A DNA stretch of 38,237 nt from Mollicutes bacterium (GTDB lineage: Bacteria; Bacillota_I; Bacilli_A; RFN20; CAG-826): NCBI GenBank assembly GCA_022780025.1, contig JALEXS010000049.1:1-38237 (forward strand). The letters run 5' to 3'. The notes under the pieces are model-generated. The model worked only from the letters and a program-made list of their open reading frames with translations, did no database searches and was not told where the DNA came from. Positions 1 to 7,454 of this stretch are shown in pieces (the first letter of the stretch is position 1; every line of letters starts with the position of its first letter). Made by a program: the position numbers and the translations under genes.

Positions 1-171
1 GGAACAATTAAAAATGAGTTCTTTTATCCAAATGATTGGAAATATACAACATGTGATGATTTTATTACTGAATTAGAAAAATATTTAATCTGGTTTAAAA
101 ATAAACGAATTAAGAAACGATTAGGATATTTATCCCCAAAAGAATTTATGTTAAATTATAATCAATATTAG
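1..171 (+). CDS. IS3-family transposase (OrfB), C-terminal 56 residues only
   Basis: The reading frame is open from the first base and stops with TAG at 169-171, so only the C-terminus of a larger protein is visible. The residues end in a pattern typical of IS3/IS150-type OrfB integrases: a run ending in EKYLIWFKNKRIKKRLGYLSP, matching the family signature of an aromatic residue, N/K-KR, then a basic stretch and G-x-LSP near the C-terminus. In the full family the protein is a DDE (rve) transposase that cuts and joins element ends; the catalytic D, D and E residues would lie upstream of the window. The remnant cannot show whether the full gene is intact. It reads toward the origin side and lies in front of a non-coding stretch. 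Confidence 0.8.
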   Translation, partial: GTIKNEFFYPNDWKYTTCDDFITELEKYLIWFKNKRIKKRLGYLSPKEFMLNYNQY

Positions 172-203
172 TCCAAAAAAATATCCGCATCCCCTTATGT
201 ACA
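1..203 (+). mobile_element. 3' end of an IS3-family insertion sequence
   Basis: The element consists of the transposase 3' end plus a short tail. After the stop codon, the sequence GTCCAAAAAAATATCC followed by a C-rich stretch and TGTACA (198-203) resembles the right terminal repeat of IS150-like elements, which read TGTAC at the tip and TTTGGAC about 25 bases inside when viewed from the outer end. The exact boundary is a guess, because the left end and the target duplication are outside the window. Confidence 0.5.
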
Positions 204-311
204 TTTTATATCCGTGATTAACAAAGTAAGAGTAGGAAGTCTATATATTGGTAGAAATAGAGTAAGCATTATTATCTAATATTTTTTATATGGGGCGGGA
301 AAGAAAATATG

Positions 312-338
312 AAAAAAGATCTAGTGTTAGTAGATCTT
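312..338 (-). terminator. Rho-independent terminator downstream of rlmD
   Basis: Perfect 8-bp stem AAGATCTA (316-323) and TAGATCTT (331-338) with a 7-nt loop. On the minus strand the stem is followed by four more T residues (315-312). It lies about 150 bases beyond the rlmD stop and in the right orientation for that transcript. The stem is GC-poor, so efficiency is uncertain. Confidence 0.55.
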
Positions 339-370
339 AATTTGTATTTTGTGTTGTGATTAATTAATTC

Positions 371-435
371 TTTGTGAGTAAGTTATCTGTGATAAGGGTT
401 AGATATAAGCTTTGTGTGTGAGTTATTGTGATAAA
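371..435. repeat. Two imperfect direct repeats, 40-bp period
   Basis: Copies at 371-396 and 411-435 share TTTGTG, AGTTAT and GTGATAA. The first copy holds a small dyad, TTATC-TGT-GATAA (383-395). A weaker partial copy (TTTGTG...TTGTGAT) precedes them at about 348-360. There are too few and too divergent copies for a CRISPR. Confidence 0.4.
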
Positions 436-491
436 AGATTTTGTGCAAATTAGAATAAATTAGATTGTGCTTTTACAATTTTAGATATTTC

Positions 492-1844
492 TTACTTCTT
501 TAACGATAACGCTACAACCGTTTCAACGTGATATGTTCTAGGAAACATATCCACAAAGTCTATAGAATTTATATTGTAATATTCTTTTAATATTGATAAA
601 TCTCTAGCTAATGTTCCAACATCACAAGAGATATAAACAATCTTTTTAGGTGAAGATTTTATTAATGATTGAATAAATTTATCATCTAATCCTTTTCTTG
701 GTGGATCTACAAATACACAATCAAATTTTTCTTTAAACATATATTCACTAGCATCCATACAATAATAAGAAGCATTAGTAATATTATTAATTTTAGCGTT
801 AAGTTTAGCATCTTTAATAGCATCACTAACTATCTCAACTCCTACTATTTTTTTCAAAAACCCTGCAGAAGTCAATCCAATTGTTCCAATTCCACAATAT
901 GCATCAAGTACAGTATCATCTTTTGTTAAGTTAGCTTTTTCAAAAGCTAACTTATATAATACTTCACATTGATCATGATTTACTTGATAAAAAGATTTAG
1001 AAGAGATTCTAAATTTTACTCCTAATAAGTAATCTTCAATGTATCCTTTTCCATATAATACTTCTTCTTTTTCACCTAATATGACATTAGTTTTACGACT
1101 ATTAATATTTAATAATAAAGTAGTTATATTAGGACATGCTTTTATTAATGCTTTAGAAAATGTATTCTTATTTTTAAATTTATTATTAGTAACTACTAAA
1201 GTAACCATTATTTCTTTAGAAATTTTACCTACTCTAATTAATACATGTCTAATATCACCAGTTAGTTTATCTTCATCATAAGCAGTTATATGTAATTCTT
1301 TCATTAATCTAGAAATATTTTCTAAGATTTTAACGTGACAATCATCTTCTATTACACATTCTTTAATTGGTACTATATCGTGACTTTTAAATTTATAAAA
1401 GCCATATTCTAAACGATGTTGTTTATCATATCCAAAAGGAATTTGGATTTTATTACGATAATAATAAGGTTCTTTCATTCCATGAATTAAAATATCTTTA
1501 AAATTTAATTTAGCTATTTTATTAATAGTATTTGTTGCGATTAGTTTCTTATATTCTAATTCTTTTTGATAATCTAGATTTTGAAAAGAGCATCCACCAC
1601 AACTAGTAGCACATTTACATTTAGGATTAATACGATATTTACTAGTTTTAGTAAGTTTAACAATATGACCTACATCATAATCTTTTTTTCTATATAAAAT
1701 CTCGACATCTGCTTCTTCATCTATTAACAAAGAAGGAACAAATATTGTTCGATTATTATATTTAGCTAATCCTTGTCCATCAAAAGTAAAATCTACACAT
1801 TTTACATGGACAATTTTTTTATTAAATTGATTTTTAACCTTCAT
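492..1844 (-). CDS. rlmD: 23S rRNA (uracil-5)-methyltransferase, RlmD/RlmCD (TrmA/RumA) family
   Basis: This 450-residue protein has the complete RumA layout. An N-terminal TRAM RNA-binding domain spans about residues 8-65. A 4Fe-4S cluster is predicted from Cys76, Cys82, Cys85 and Cys163, with the same spacing as in E. coli RumA. A Rossmann methyltransferase domain follows, with the SAM motif DAYCGIGTIG at 314-323, DPPRKG at 380-385, the nucleophilic Cys407 in YISCDVGTLARD and the terminal general base in HVETVV (Glu441). The family transfers a methyl group from SAM to C5 of a uridine in 23S rRNA (U1939 in E. coli; U747 and U1939 by the single Bacillus enzyme RlmCD). Which site is used here cannot be read from sequence. 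The start overlaps the upstream hypothetical gene by 11 nt, suggesting translational coupling, and a hairpin at 312-338 probably ends the transcript. Confidence 0.93.
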   Translation of the reverse strand: MKVKNQFNKKIVHVKCVDFTFDGQGLAKYNNRTIFVPSLLIDEEADVEILYRKKDYDVGHIVKLTKTSKYRINPKCKCATSCGGCSFQNLDYQKELEYKKLIATNTINKIAKLNFKDILIHGMKEPYYYRNKIQIPFGYDKQHRLEYGFYKFKSHDIVPIKECVIEDDCHVKILENISRLMKELHITAYDEDKLTGDIRHVLIRVGKISKEIMVTLVVTNNKFKNKNTFSKALIKACPNITTLLLNINSRKTNVILGEKEEVLYGKGYIEDYLLGVKFRISSKSFYQVNHDQCEVLYKLAFEKANLTKDDTVLDAYCGIGTIGLTSAGFLKKIVGVEIVSDAIKDAKLNAKINNITNASYYCMDASEYMFKEKFDCVFVDPPRKGLDDKFIQSLIKSSPKKIVYISCDVGTLARDLSILKEYYNINSIDFVDMFPRTYHVETVVALSLKK

Positions 1845-2277
1845 TAATTATCTTTCCTATTGTTTCAATAGCATCAAAATAAGTAGGTTTTAAGCTATCT
1901 ACATTATTAATATTACCTAATACAAATTCTTCATATTCATTAATTTTATATTTATTAATTATTTTCTTAAATAATAATCTATTTGCTTTGTAGTCTAAGG
2001 AAATAGCACTACTTCCACATTGAATTACTATAAATTTAGGTATTTTAATTAGGAAATCTCTATTAAATAAGAATAGATTTTCAAAACTACGGTTACTAGT
2101 AAAGATTACTACACTATCTTTATCTATAAAATTTTTATATAAATCTACATCTTTTTCATCAAACTTTAAACTTTCGATATAGTAATCGTTAGATAATAAA
2201 ATGTCGCCAAATTTAATTATCAATGGCTTAATATCTTGATAAATAGATTTATCTAATAACACTAATATTCTTTTCAT
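1834..2277 (-). CDS. Hypothetical protein, 147 aa, co-transcribed with rlmD
   Basis: I do not recognise this protein. It is 147 residues with no signal peptide and no obvious membrane segment. Alternating hydrophobic strands (RILVLLDKSIY at the N-terminus, DSVVIFTSN mid-protein, IPKFIVIQCGSSAISLD) suggest a small alpha/beta, Rossmann-like fold, but no catalytic motif stands out. A GTG nine bases upstream (2286) is in frame, but it is part of the Shine-Dalgarno AGGTG (2288-2284), which sits 6 nt before the ATG at 2277, so the ATG is the better start. It overlaps rlmD by 11 nt and shares its promoter, so a role near RNA modification is possible but is only guilt by association. Confidence 0.75.
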   Translation of the reverse strand: MKRILVLLDKSIYQDIKPLIIKFGDILLSNDYYIESLKFDEKDVDLYKNFIDKDSVVIFTSNRSFENLFLFNRDFLIKIPKFIVIQCGSSAISLDYKANRLLFKKIINKYKINEYEEFVLGNINNVDSLKPTYFDAIETIGKIINEG

Positions 2278-2283
2278 TTTTTT

Positions 2284-2302
2284 CACCTGTTTAGATATTA
2301 TA
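2284..2302 (-). promoter_or_regulatory. -10 box and RBS of the hypothetical/rlmD operon
   Basis: On the minus strand a perfect TATAAT (2302-2297) lies 19 nt before the ATG at 2277, with AGGTG (2288-2284) in between. A poor -35 (TTGTGT-like) lies about 16 nt further upstream. This is a short but ordinary SD-containing leader and contrasts with the divergent gene at 2365. Confidence 0.6.
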
Positions 2303-2331
2303 TACGATAATTAAATTGACACAATAATATA

Positions 2332-2358
2332 TTTACTTTTTTAATGTCGTGATATAAT
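2332..2358 (+). promoter_or_regulatory. Promoter of the Ig/VanZ gene, apparently leaderless
   Basis: A perfect TATAAT at 2353-2358 ends only 6 nt before the ATG at 2365, so transcription should begin at or within a base or two of the start codon. A TTTACT at 2332-2337 could serve as a -35 (15-nt spacing). No Shine-Dalgarno precedes the ATG, and an in-frame TGA at 2350-2352 rules out a longer protein. Confidence 0.6.
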
Positions 2359-2364
2359 TATTGC

Positions 2365-5300
2365 ATGCGTAAAGGATTAATTAAAAACATATTTAAATGG
2401 GGATCTTTAAGTGCTTACATAATATGTGCTTTAACCATACTTATTGAAAGTGGTATTGATGGAAAAAATAGTGCTGATCAATCAAATTCTGTTACTGATC
2501 AGATTCAAGATGCTATTGATAAAAGTCATGATAATAAAACTATAAAAGAAATTACTAATTTTAATATTTCTTTTAATAATCCTAATAGTAATAATACTTA
2601 TTTTGTTGGAGATAATCTTACTTATACAATAGATTACACTCCTAGTGATACTAGTTTTAAAGAATTAACTTGGTCTATATTAGATCCTTCCATTTTAAAA
2701 GTTAGTGAAGCTACTCATACTATTTCTTTTGAAAAGAAAGGATATACTAAATTAACAGTTACTAGTAATAGAAAATCTTCTTTAGTTCAAGAATTTGAAT
2801 TTTATGTTCAAAATATTCCTGTTGAATCAATAGAAATTACTTCTAAACCTACTTACCCTTTAAATATTGGGGATAGTTTTGATATTTTAACTAATGTTTT
2901 ACCTAATAATGCTACTAATAAAAATTTAACTTATTATAGTAGTGATAATGGTGTTGTTGCTATTTCTAATAGTACATTATTTGCTAAAGGTTCAGGTAAA
3001 GCTACAATTTTAGTTTCTAGTGAAGATTCTCCTTCTATTAATGAATCTTTTGAAGTTGAAGTTAATAAACCTATTGAAACTAAATACTATATTAAAAGTA
3101 TCAATGTAAAAGATAATAATAAAATTTTAACTGAAAGAAATAAGTCACTAACTGTTACTGGGACTTATACTGATTCTTCAGCAGATTTTGATATTAATAA
3201 ACTTAATATATCAATATTAGATTCTAATGATTATATTCAAATTTTACAAAAAAAGTTGACTTCTAAAGGGAATTTTTCTTTTTTAGTGAGTTTAAATAAT
3301 TCTAAATTAGAAGAAATTAAAACATTAAACAATTATAAAATACCTTTAAGTGTTCATTATGAAGAGTTAGATGAATCATTTAAGAAAACAACTTATATTA
3401 CAGTTTCTAAACTTTTATTATTAAATAAATCTGATATTGGAAATGTCAATACAAACACTAAAGAGTTAAAGTATACACACTTTATGTCTTATGAAAGTGA
3501 AGTTAGTTTATATAAAGATGTTTTAAAAATTACTATTCCATTTAAAGTAAGTACAACGAATTATAATATCAATAATTATAGATGGGAAATATATACTAGT
3601 AATAATTCTAATTATGAAGTTAATACATATTTTAAAATGAGTTCTTCTTATAATTCTATATCTTTAACTCCTATTAGTAGTGATTTACCACCAAAAGGAT
3701 ATATAAGATATATACCTAATAAAGATATTATTGATGAATTCATTGATTTTAGTTTTAATTATTCAAATTATAAAGATGAAAATAGTAAAATAACAGATTT
3801 TAACTTTACTAAATTTAAAGAAAATAGTACTACTAATTTCTTTATAGAAAATGATGATAATTATAAAAATATCTTATCTACTTCTATTTCAGTTAGTTCA
3901 TCTACTCCAAGTAATGTTAAATCTAGTTTAATAAATAGTAGATTAATTATAGATTTAATTGATGATGATGGAGTAGTTAGTTTTATTGATGATGAAATAG
4001 GAAATCATATAGGATTAAAGTTTAATAAAGTAGGAACAGCTACTTTAACTTTAAAATCAGTATTAGCAACTAATTTATCTATTAAAAAATATTATTTAGT
4101 TGCTAATAATACTCCTAATAAAGCATCATTATTAGCTAATGGAGTTGAAGTTACATCAAATAATTTATCATTAGGAAAAGATCAAAAGATTGTTTTTGAT
4201 TCTAAAACATCATTTGTTACTAAATTTAGTGATAATTCTACTATTACAATTCCTTTATATTCAGATATTAGTTGGTCTTATGATAAAAAATATGAAAATA
4301 ATATAATCTTTGTTGATAGTACTCATACTATTCAAGGATTAAAGCAAGATAATAGTGAAGATAAAGCTATTATAGATTTTACTCTTAAATATAATAATAT
4401 TGATATAACTGATTTATTAATAATAGATTCAGTTAATGTTGTAGTTACTTATATTCCTATTGATTCTAAGGTATTTAATTTTAGTTATGAAACTGTATCT
4501 ATTATTAATGAATATAATTCTATTAACAAAGAATATACTAAAGTTCCTTTATATACTCAATTTTATATAAGACCTATATTTAATAATGATGCTACTAATA
4601 AAATTGTATCTTATAAGTCTAGTAATGATAAAATTTTAACGATTGATCCAGAAACTGGTTTAGCTACTGCAAATAAAATAGGTAAAATTACTATTACAGT
4701 TACATCTTTAGATGATGAATCTATTTCAATTAGTAAATCTATGACTATAATTGATACAGTTTCTCCATTTATATTAGATACTAATAAATTTAAGCCATTA
4801 TCTATTAAAGAAATATATAAAGATGATAACACTACTATTGATTATTATGATGTATCTTTAGAGTATGGTATTTCTTATCAAATTTATATAAAACCTTTAA
4901 AAGAATCTACATCTACTACATTGACATTTAAGCATTTAGATACTAGTAAAGAAAATAAAAAACATAGTGTTACCATTGACAAATCAGGAAGAATTACAAC
5001 AAAAGATATTGGTAAAGATATTATACAAATTATTTATGGAGATACTAAAGGTAATAACACTTATAGTCAAATAATTCATTTTAACGTAACTAGAAATCAT
5101 CGTTTTACTTTCCATGAACTTTCTCTTATTGTAAGAAAATCATTAGGACATTTTGGTTTATTTGCTTGTACTGCTTTAGTTGGTTTAATATTTATTTGTT
5201 TAGCTTTTAAAAATAATTTAATTAGAATTTATGCTTCTTTAGTTAGTATGGTTTTAGGCTTTAGTTTAGCAGGATTTAGTGAATTGATTCAAAAATATAC

Positions 5301-5460
5301 TCCAGGTAGAGCTTGTACTTGGACTGATATTGGTATTGATACATTAGGTTATGCTTTTACTGTTGTTATTTCTTTAATTGTTTTTGCATCAATAATATTA
5401 TTTAAATATATCTATAAAAAATATAAAAAAGATAAAGAAGAAATAAAAAACAAAGAGTAA
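2365..5460 (+). CDS. Ig-like (BIG2-type) repeat surface protein embedded in a split VanZ-family membrane domain
   Basis: 1031 residues. A first transmembrane segment (about 12-29) is followed by a stretch containing GKNSADQSNSVTDQI, which resembles the conserved region after the first helix of VanZ proteins. An extracellular region of about 850 residues follows, rich in Asn, Ser, Thr and Asp, with Ig-like/BIG2-type modules: about 66-148, 152-234 (with NNATNK and a G-x-A-T-I strand) and about 700-798 (NNDATNK...GKITITV). The C-terminus returns to VanZ: VRKSLGHF (923-930), ELIQKYTPGR (973-982), TDIGIDTLG (987-995) and three helices (about 927-948, 954-973, 989-1013), then a lysine-rich cytoplasmic tail. 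So the Ig array seems to sit in the loop between VanZ helices 1 and 2. VanZ homologues are mostly of unknown function; teicoplanin resistance should not be assumed. It is head-on to replication, monocistronic and probably leaderless. Confidence 0.8.
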   Translation: MRKGLIKNIFKWGSLSAYIICALTILIESGIDGKNSADQSNSVTDQIQDAIDKSHDNKTIKEITNFNISFNNPNSNNTYFVGDNLTYTIDYTPSDTSFKELTWSILDPSILKVSEATHTISFEKKGYTKLTVTSNRKSSLVQEFEFYVQNIPVESIEITSKPTYPLNIGDSFDILTNVLPNNATNKNLTYYSSDNGVVAISNSTLFAKGSGKATILVSSEDSPSINESFEVEVNKPIETKYYIKSINVKDNNKILTERNKSLTVTGTYTDSSADFDINKLNISILDSNDYIQILQKKLTSKGNFSFLVSLNNSKLEEIKTLNNYKIPLSVHYEELDESFKKTTYITVSKLLLLNKSDIGNVNTNTKELKYTHFMSYESEVSLYKDVLKITIPFKVSTTNYNINNYRWEIYTSNNSNYEVNTYFKMSSSYNSISLTPISSDLPPKGYIRYIPNKDIIDEFIDFSFNYSNYKDENSKITDFNFTKFKENSTTNFFIENDDNYKNILSTSISVSSSTPSNVKSSLINSRLIIDLIDDDGVVSFIDDEIGNHIGLKFNKVGTATLTLKSVLATNLSIKKYYLVANNTPNKASLLANGVEVTSNNLSLGKDQKIVFDSKTSFVTKFSDNSTITIPLYSDISWSYDKKYENNIIFVDSTHTIQGLKQDNSEDKAIIDFTLKYNNIDITDLLIIDSVNVVVTYIPIDSKVFNFSYETVSIINEYNSINKEYTKVPLYTQFYIRPIFNNDATNKIVSYKSSNDKILTIDPETGLATANKIGKITITVTSLDDESISISKSMTIIDTVSPFILDTNKFKPLSIKEIYKDDNTTIDYYDVSLEYGISYQIYIKPLKESTSTTLTFKHLDTSKENKKHSVTIDKSGRITTKDIGKDIIQIIYGDTKGNNTYSQIIHFNVTRNHRFTFHELSLIVRKSLGHFGLFACTALVGLIFICLAFKNNLIRIYASLVSMVLGFSLAGFSELIQKYTPGRACTWTDIGIDTLGYAFTVVISLIVFASIILFKYIYKKYKKDKEEIKNKE

Positions 5461-5476
5461 ATATCTCTTTGTTTTT
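5446..5476. terminator. Bidirectional terminator between the Ig/VanZ gene and metG
   Basis: Near-perfect inverted repeat AAAAACAAAGAG (5446-5457) and CTCTTTGTTTTT (5465-5476) with a 7-nt loop. The A-run and T-run flanks allow termination in both directions, which fits the convergent genes ending at 5460 (plus) and 5507 (minus). The left arm overlaps the last codons and stop of the plus-strand gene. Confidence 0.85.
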
Positions 5477-5506
5477 ATAAAAATCATTGTAAAACTAAAC
5501 TATTTT

Positions 5507-7093
5507 TTATTTATTTGTCATTAAACTCTTAACGAATTCTACATCATCATTATTGAGTCTAGGGAATAAAACTTCGCCTTTAGATACTTTTTTATTAGCT
5601 AAAACTTTAGTATCAAATACGTTGTTATAATCTCTTTCGGTTTCGTTTAAAGAAAGATAATCAAATACTTTATCTGCTTTAGTAACTAATATAGGTTTTA
5701 ACATTGCTGTTGAAATAGAAATTACATAAGCTAAATGAGCCATAACTGATTTTAGATTTTCAATTTTAGTTTCATCTTTAGCTAAAGCCCAAGGTGCATT
5801 ATCTTCAATATATTTATTAGCTACATTTAATAAATTCATTACATCAATATAAGCTTCTGTAATATGAAGATCATCCATTTTATTTTCAAAAGATACTTTA
5901 GTTTCTTTAGCCAAATCTTCTATAATTTTATCGTTATCATTTATTCCTTCTTTATATTCAGGAATAATTCCATCAAAATACTTAATTATCATTGACAAAG
6001 TACGGCTAACTAAATTTCCATAATTATTAGCTAAATCCATGTTAATTCTTTCGATAAATTGTTCCGGAGTAAATTGTCCATCTTGTCCAAATATTATTTC
6101 TCTAGCAAAATAATATCTTAAAGCATCTACACCATATTTTTCTATTAATGGGAATGGTGAAACAACGTTTCCTTTAGATTTAGACATTTTCCCATCTTTC
6201 ATCATTAATAAGCCGTGAACAAAAACTTTATCTGGTAGCCTTAATTTCAAGGCACTTAAAAATTCTGGCCAATAGATTGTATGGAATCTTGTGATATCAG
6301 CTCCAATAACATGAATAATTTCACTTTCTTCATCTTCCCAGAATTTCTTATATAAGGTTTCATTACTACTTCTATATCCTAACGCACTTAAATAATTAAA
6401 TAAAGCATCAAGCCAAACATAAGCAACATGCTTTTCGTTTTCCAAAATAGGAACACCCCAAGAGAATGAAGTTCTACTAACACAAAGATCTTCTAATCCT
6501 GGTTTTATGAAGTTATTTTCCATTTCATGCTTTCTACTTACAGGATAAATACTGCCTTCTTTTTCAAAAAAAGTCTGCAATTCTGGAAGATATTTTTTGG
6601 TTTTGAAAAAATAACAATCTTCCATTTCTTTTTGTACAGGTCTACCACAGTCTGGACATAAGTGCTCTTCCCCAACTTGAGTATCAGTCCAAAAAGATTC
6701 ACAAGGGGTACAATACCATCCTTCATATTGTCCTAAGTAAACATCATCGTTTTTTATAAAATCAGAAAAAACGCTTTGAACTACATGGATATGTCTTTCA
6801 TCAGTTGTTCTTATAAAATCATCGTTAGAAATTTGCATTACATCCCATAATGTTTTAAACTTAGCAACAATTTCATCAACATATTCTTTAGGAGATTTAC
6901 CTGCTGCTTTTGCATTCTTTTCAATTTTTAATCCGTGTTCATCTGTACCAGTTAAAAAATATACTTCGAAATGTCTTTCTCGTTTATAACGTGCAAAAAT
7001 GTCACATATAGTTGTGCAATAAGCATGTCCAATATGTGCGTTACCACTTGGATAATATATTGGTGTAGTAATATAAAATCTTTTCTTTGTCAT
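5507..7093 (-). CDS. metG: Methionyl-tRNA synthetase, short form
   Basis: This class I aminoacyl-tRNA synthetase charges tRNA-Met in the cytoplasm. The 528 residues show HIGH at 20-23, the connective-peptide zinc ligands Cys128, Cys131, Cys146 and Cys149, and KMSKS at 302-306, followed by the helical anticodon-binding domain. The protein ends at about residue 528, without the C-terminal EMAPII-like tRNA-binding domain carried by the longer B. subtilis form. That domain is absent in several bacterial lineages, and this does not look like a truncation. The ATG at 7093 has an AAGGAG (7104-7099) 5 nt upstream. The gene lies just behind rpmE and its hairpin terminator, with no separate promoter visible in the 49-bp gap. 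In B. subtilis metS sits next to tatD; here the two are 28 kb apart on opposite sides of the origin. Confidence 0.96.
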   Translation of the reverse strand: MTKKRFYITTPIYYPSGNAHIGHAYCTTICDIFARYKRERHFEVYFLTGTDEHGLKIEKNAKAAGKSPKEYVDEIVAKFKTLWDVMQISNDDFIRTTDERHIHVVQSVFSDFIKNDDVYLGQYEGWYCTPCESFWTDTQVGEEHLCPDCGRPVQKEMEDCYFFKTKKYLPELQTFFEKEGSIYPVSRKHEMENNFIKPGLEDLCVSRTSFSWGVPILENEKHVAYVWLDALFNYLSALGYRSSNETLYKKFWEDEESEIIHVIGADITRFHTIYWPEFLSALKLRLPDKVFVHGLLMMKDGKMSKSKGNVVSPFPLIEKYGVDALRYYFAREIIFGQDGQFTPEQFIERINMDLANNYGNLVSRTLSMIIKYFDGIIPEYKEGINDNDKIIEDLAKETKVSFENKMDDLHITEAYIDVMNLLNVANKYIEDNAPWALAKDETKIENLKSVMAHLAYVISISTAMLKPILVTKADKVFDYLSLNETERDYNNVFDTKVLANKKVSKGEVLFPRLNNDDVEFVKSLMTNK

Positions 7094-7110
7094 AAATACT
7101 CCTTATAAAT

Positions 7111-7132
7111 AAAAACCATCCAAACTGGATGG
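7111..7132 (-). terminator. Terminator/attenuator between rpmE and metG
   Basis: On the minus strand CCATCC, a 5-nt loop and GGATGG are followed by TTTTT (7115-7111). The T-run ends 17 nt before the metG ATG and 6 nt before its Shine-Dalgarno. It should terminate rpmE transcripts; metG expression would then need read-through or a promoter inside rpmE. Confidence 0.75.
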
Positions 7133-7142
7133 CTCTATTTTC

Positions 7143-7367
7143 TTATTTCTTTTTGTTATTTTCAATGGATTTTGACCATTTCTTATTGAAACGAGCAACT
7201 TGACCATCATTTTGAGCAAATCTTTGTTTGCCTGTGTAGAATGGATGACAATTACTGCAAGTATCAACACGGATTTCATCTAATGTTGATTCTGTTTCAA
7301 ATGTATTACCACAAGAAATGCAAGTAACTTTACATTTGTGATAATTTGGGTGTATTCCTTCTTTCAT
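7143..7367 (-). CDS. rpmE: Ribosomal protein bL31, zinc-binding type
   Basis: A 74-residue 50S subunit protein starting [10 protein letters not shown], the standard bL31 N-terminus. Two CxxC pairs (Cys16/Cys19 and Cys37/Cys40) make it the zinc-containing (C+) paralogue rather than the zinc-free type induced under zinc starvation. FYTGKQRF in the middle and the lysine-rich tail are also typical. An in-frame ATG lies 17 codons upstream (7418), but it sits at or before the expected transcription start of the strong promoter at 7423-7451, whereas the ATG at 7367 has AAGGAG just upstream and matches the family start, so the shorter form is chosen. A 6-bp hairpin (TTGAAT/ATTCAA, 7386-7409) lies in the leader. 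Confidence 0.95.
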   Translation of the reverse strand: MKEGIHPNYHKCKVTCISCGNTFETESTLDEIRVDTCSNCHPFYTGKQRFAQNDGQVARFNKKWSKSIENNKKK

Positions 7368-7422
7368 ATTTTTACTCCTTCCGCCTTGAATTACTAAATC
7401 TTTATTCAAAGAAAGCATTCAT

Positions 7423-7451
7423 ATTATATAAATTGTTTGCTTAATTGACAA
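7423..7451 (-). promoter_or_regulatory. Sigma-A-type promoter of rpmE
   Basis: On the minus strand: TTGTCA (7451-7446), a 17-bp spacer, then a perfect TATAAT (7428-7423). This is one of the best promoter matches in the window. The expected start at about 7416 gives a leader of around 50 nt to the rpmE ATG. Confidence 0.8.
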
Positions 7452-7454
7452 GTT

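Larger units (their letters stand above)
172..491. other. Non-coding stretch between IS end and rlmD
   Basis: There is no credible gene here. It holds the putative IS right end (to about 203), a 27-bp hairpin with a T-run on the minus strand (312-338), and two imperfect copies of a TTTGTG...GTGATAA unit spaced exactly 40 bp apart (371-396 and 411-435). The stretch looks like decayed sequence beside the mobile element. No tRNA or riboswitch structure was recognised. Confidence 0.5.

Noticed and set aside
371-435. CRISPR array
   Set aside because: Only two clear, imperfect copies, no unique spacers and no cas genes.
2316-2321. TTGACA as the -35 box of the Ig/VanZ gene
   Set aside because: It is 31 bp from the TATAAT at 2353, too far for a sigma-A promoter; probably chance.
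2365-5460. Glycopeptide-resistance gene
   Set aside because: VanZ-like domains are widespread and mostly unrelated to resistance; no vanHAX-type genes are nearby.
7094-7142. T-box riboswitch upstream of metG
   Set aside because: The spacer is only 49 bp and lacks the T-box sequence and specifier stem; only a simple hairpin is present.
7368-7418. Longer rpmE starting at the ATG at 7418
   Set aside because: That ATG lies at or before the predicted transcription start; the ATG at 7367 has AAGGAG and matches the known bL31 start.
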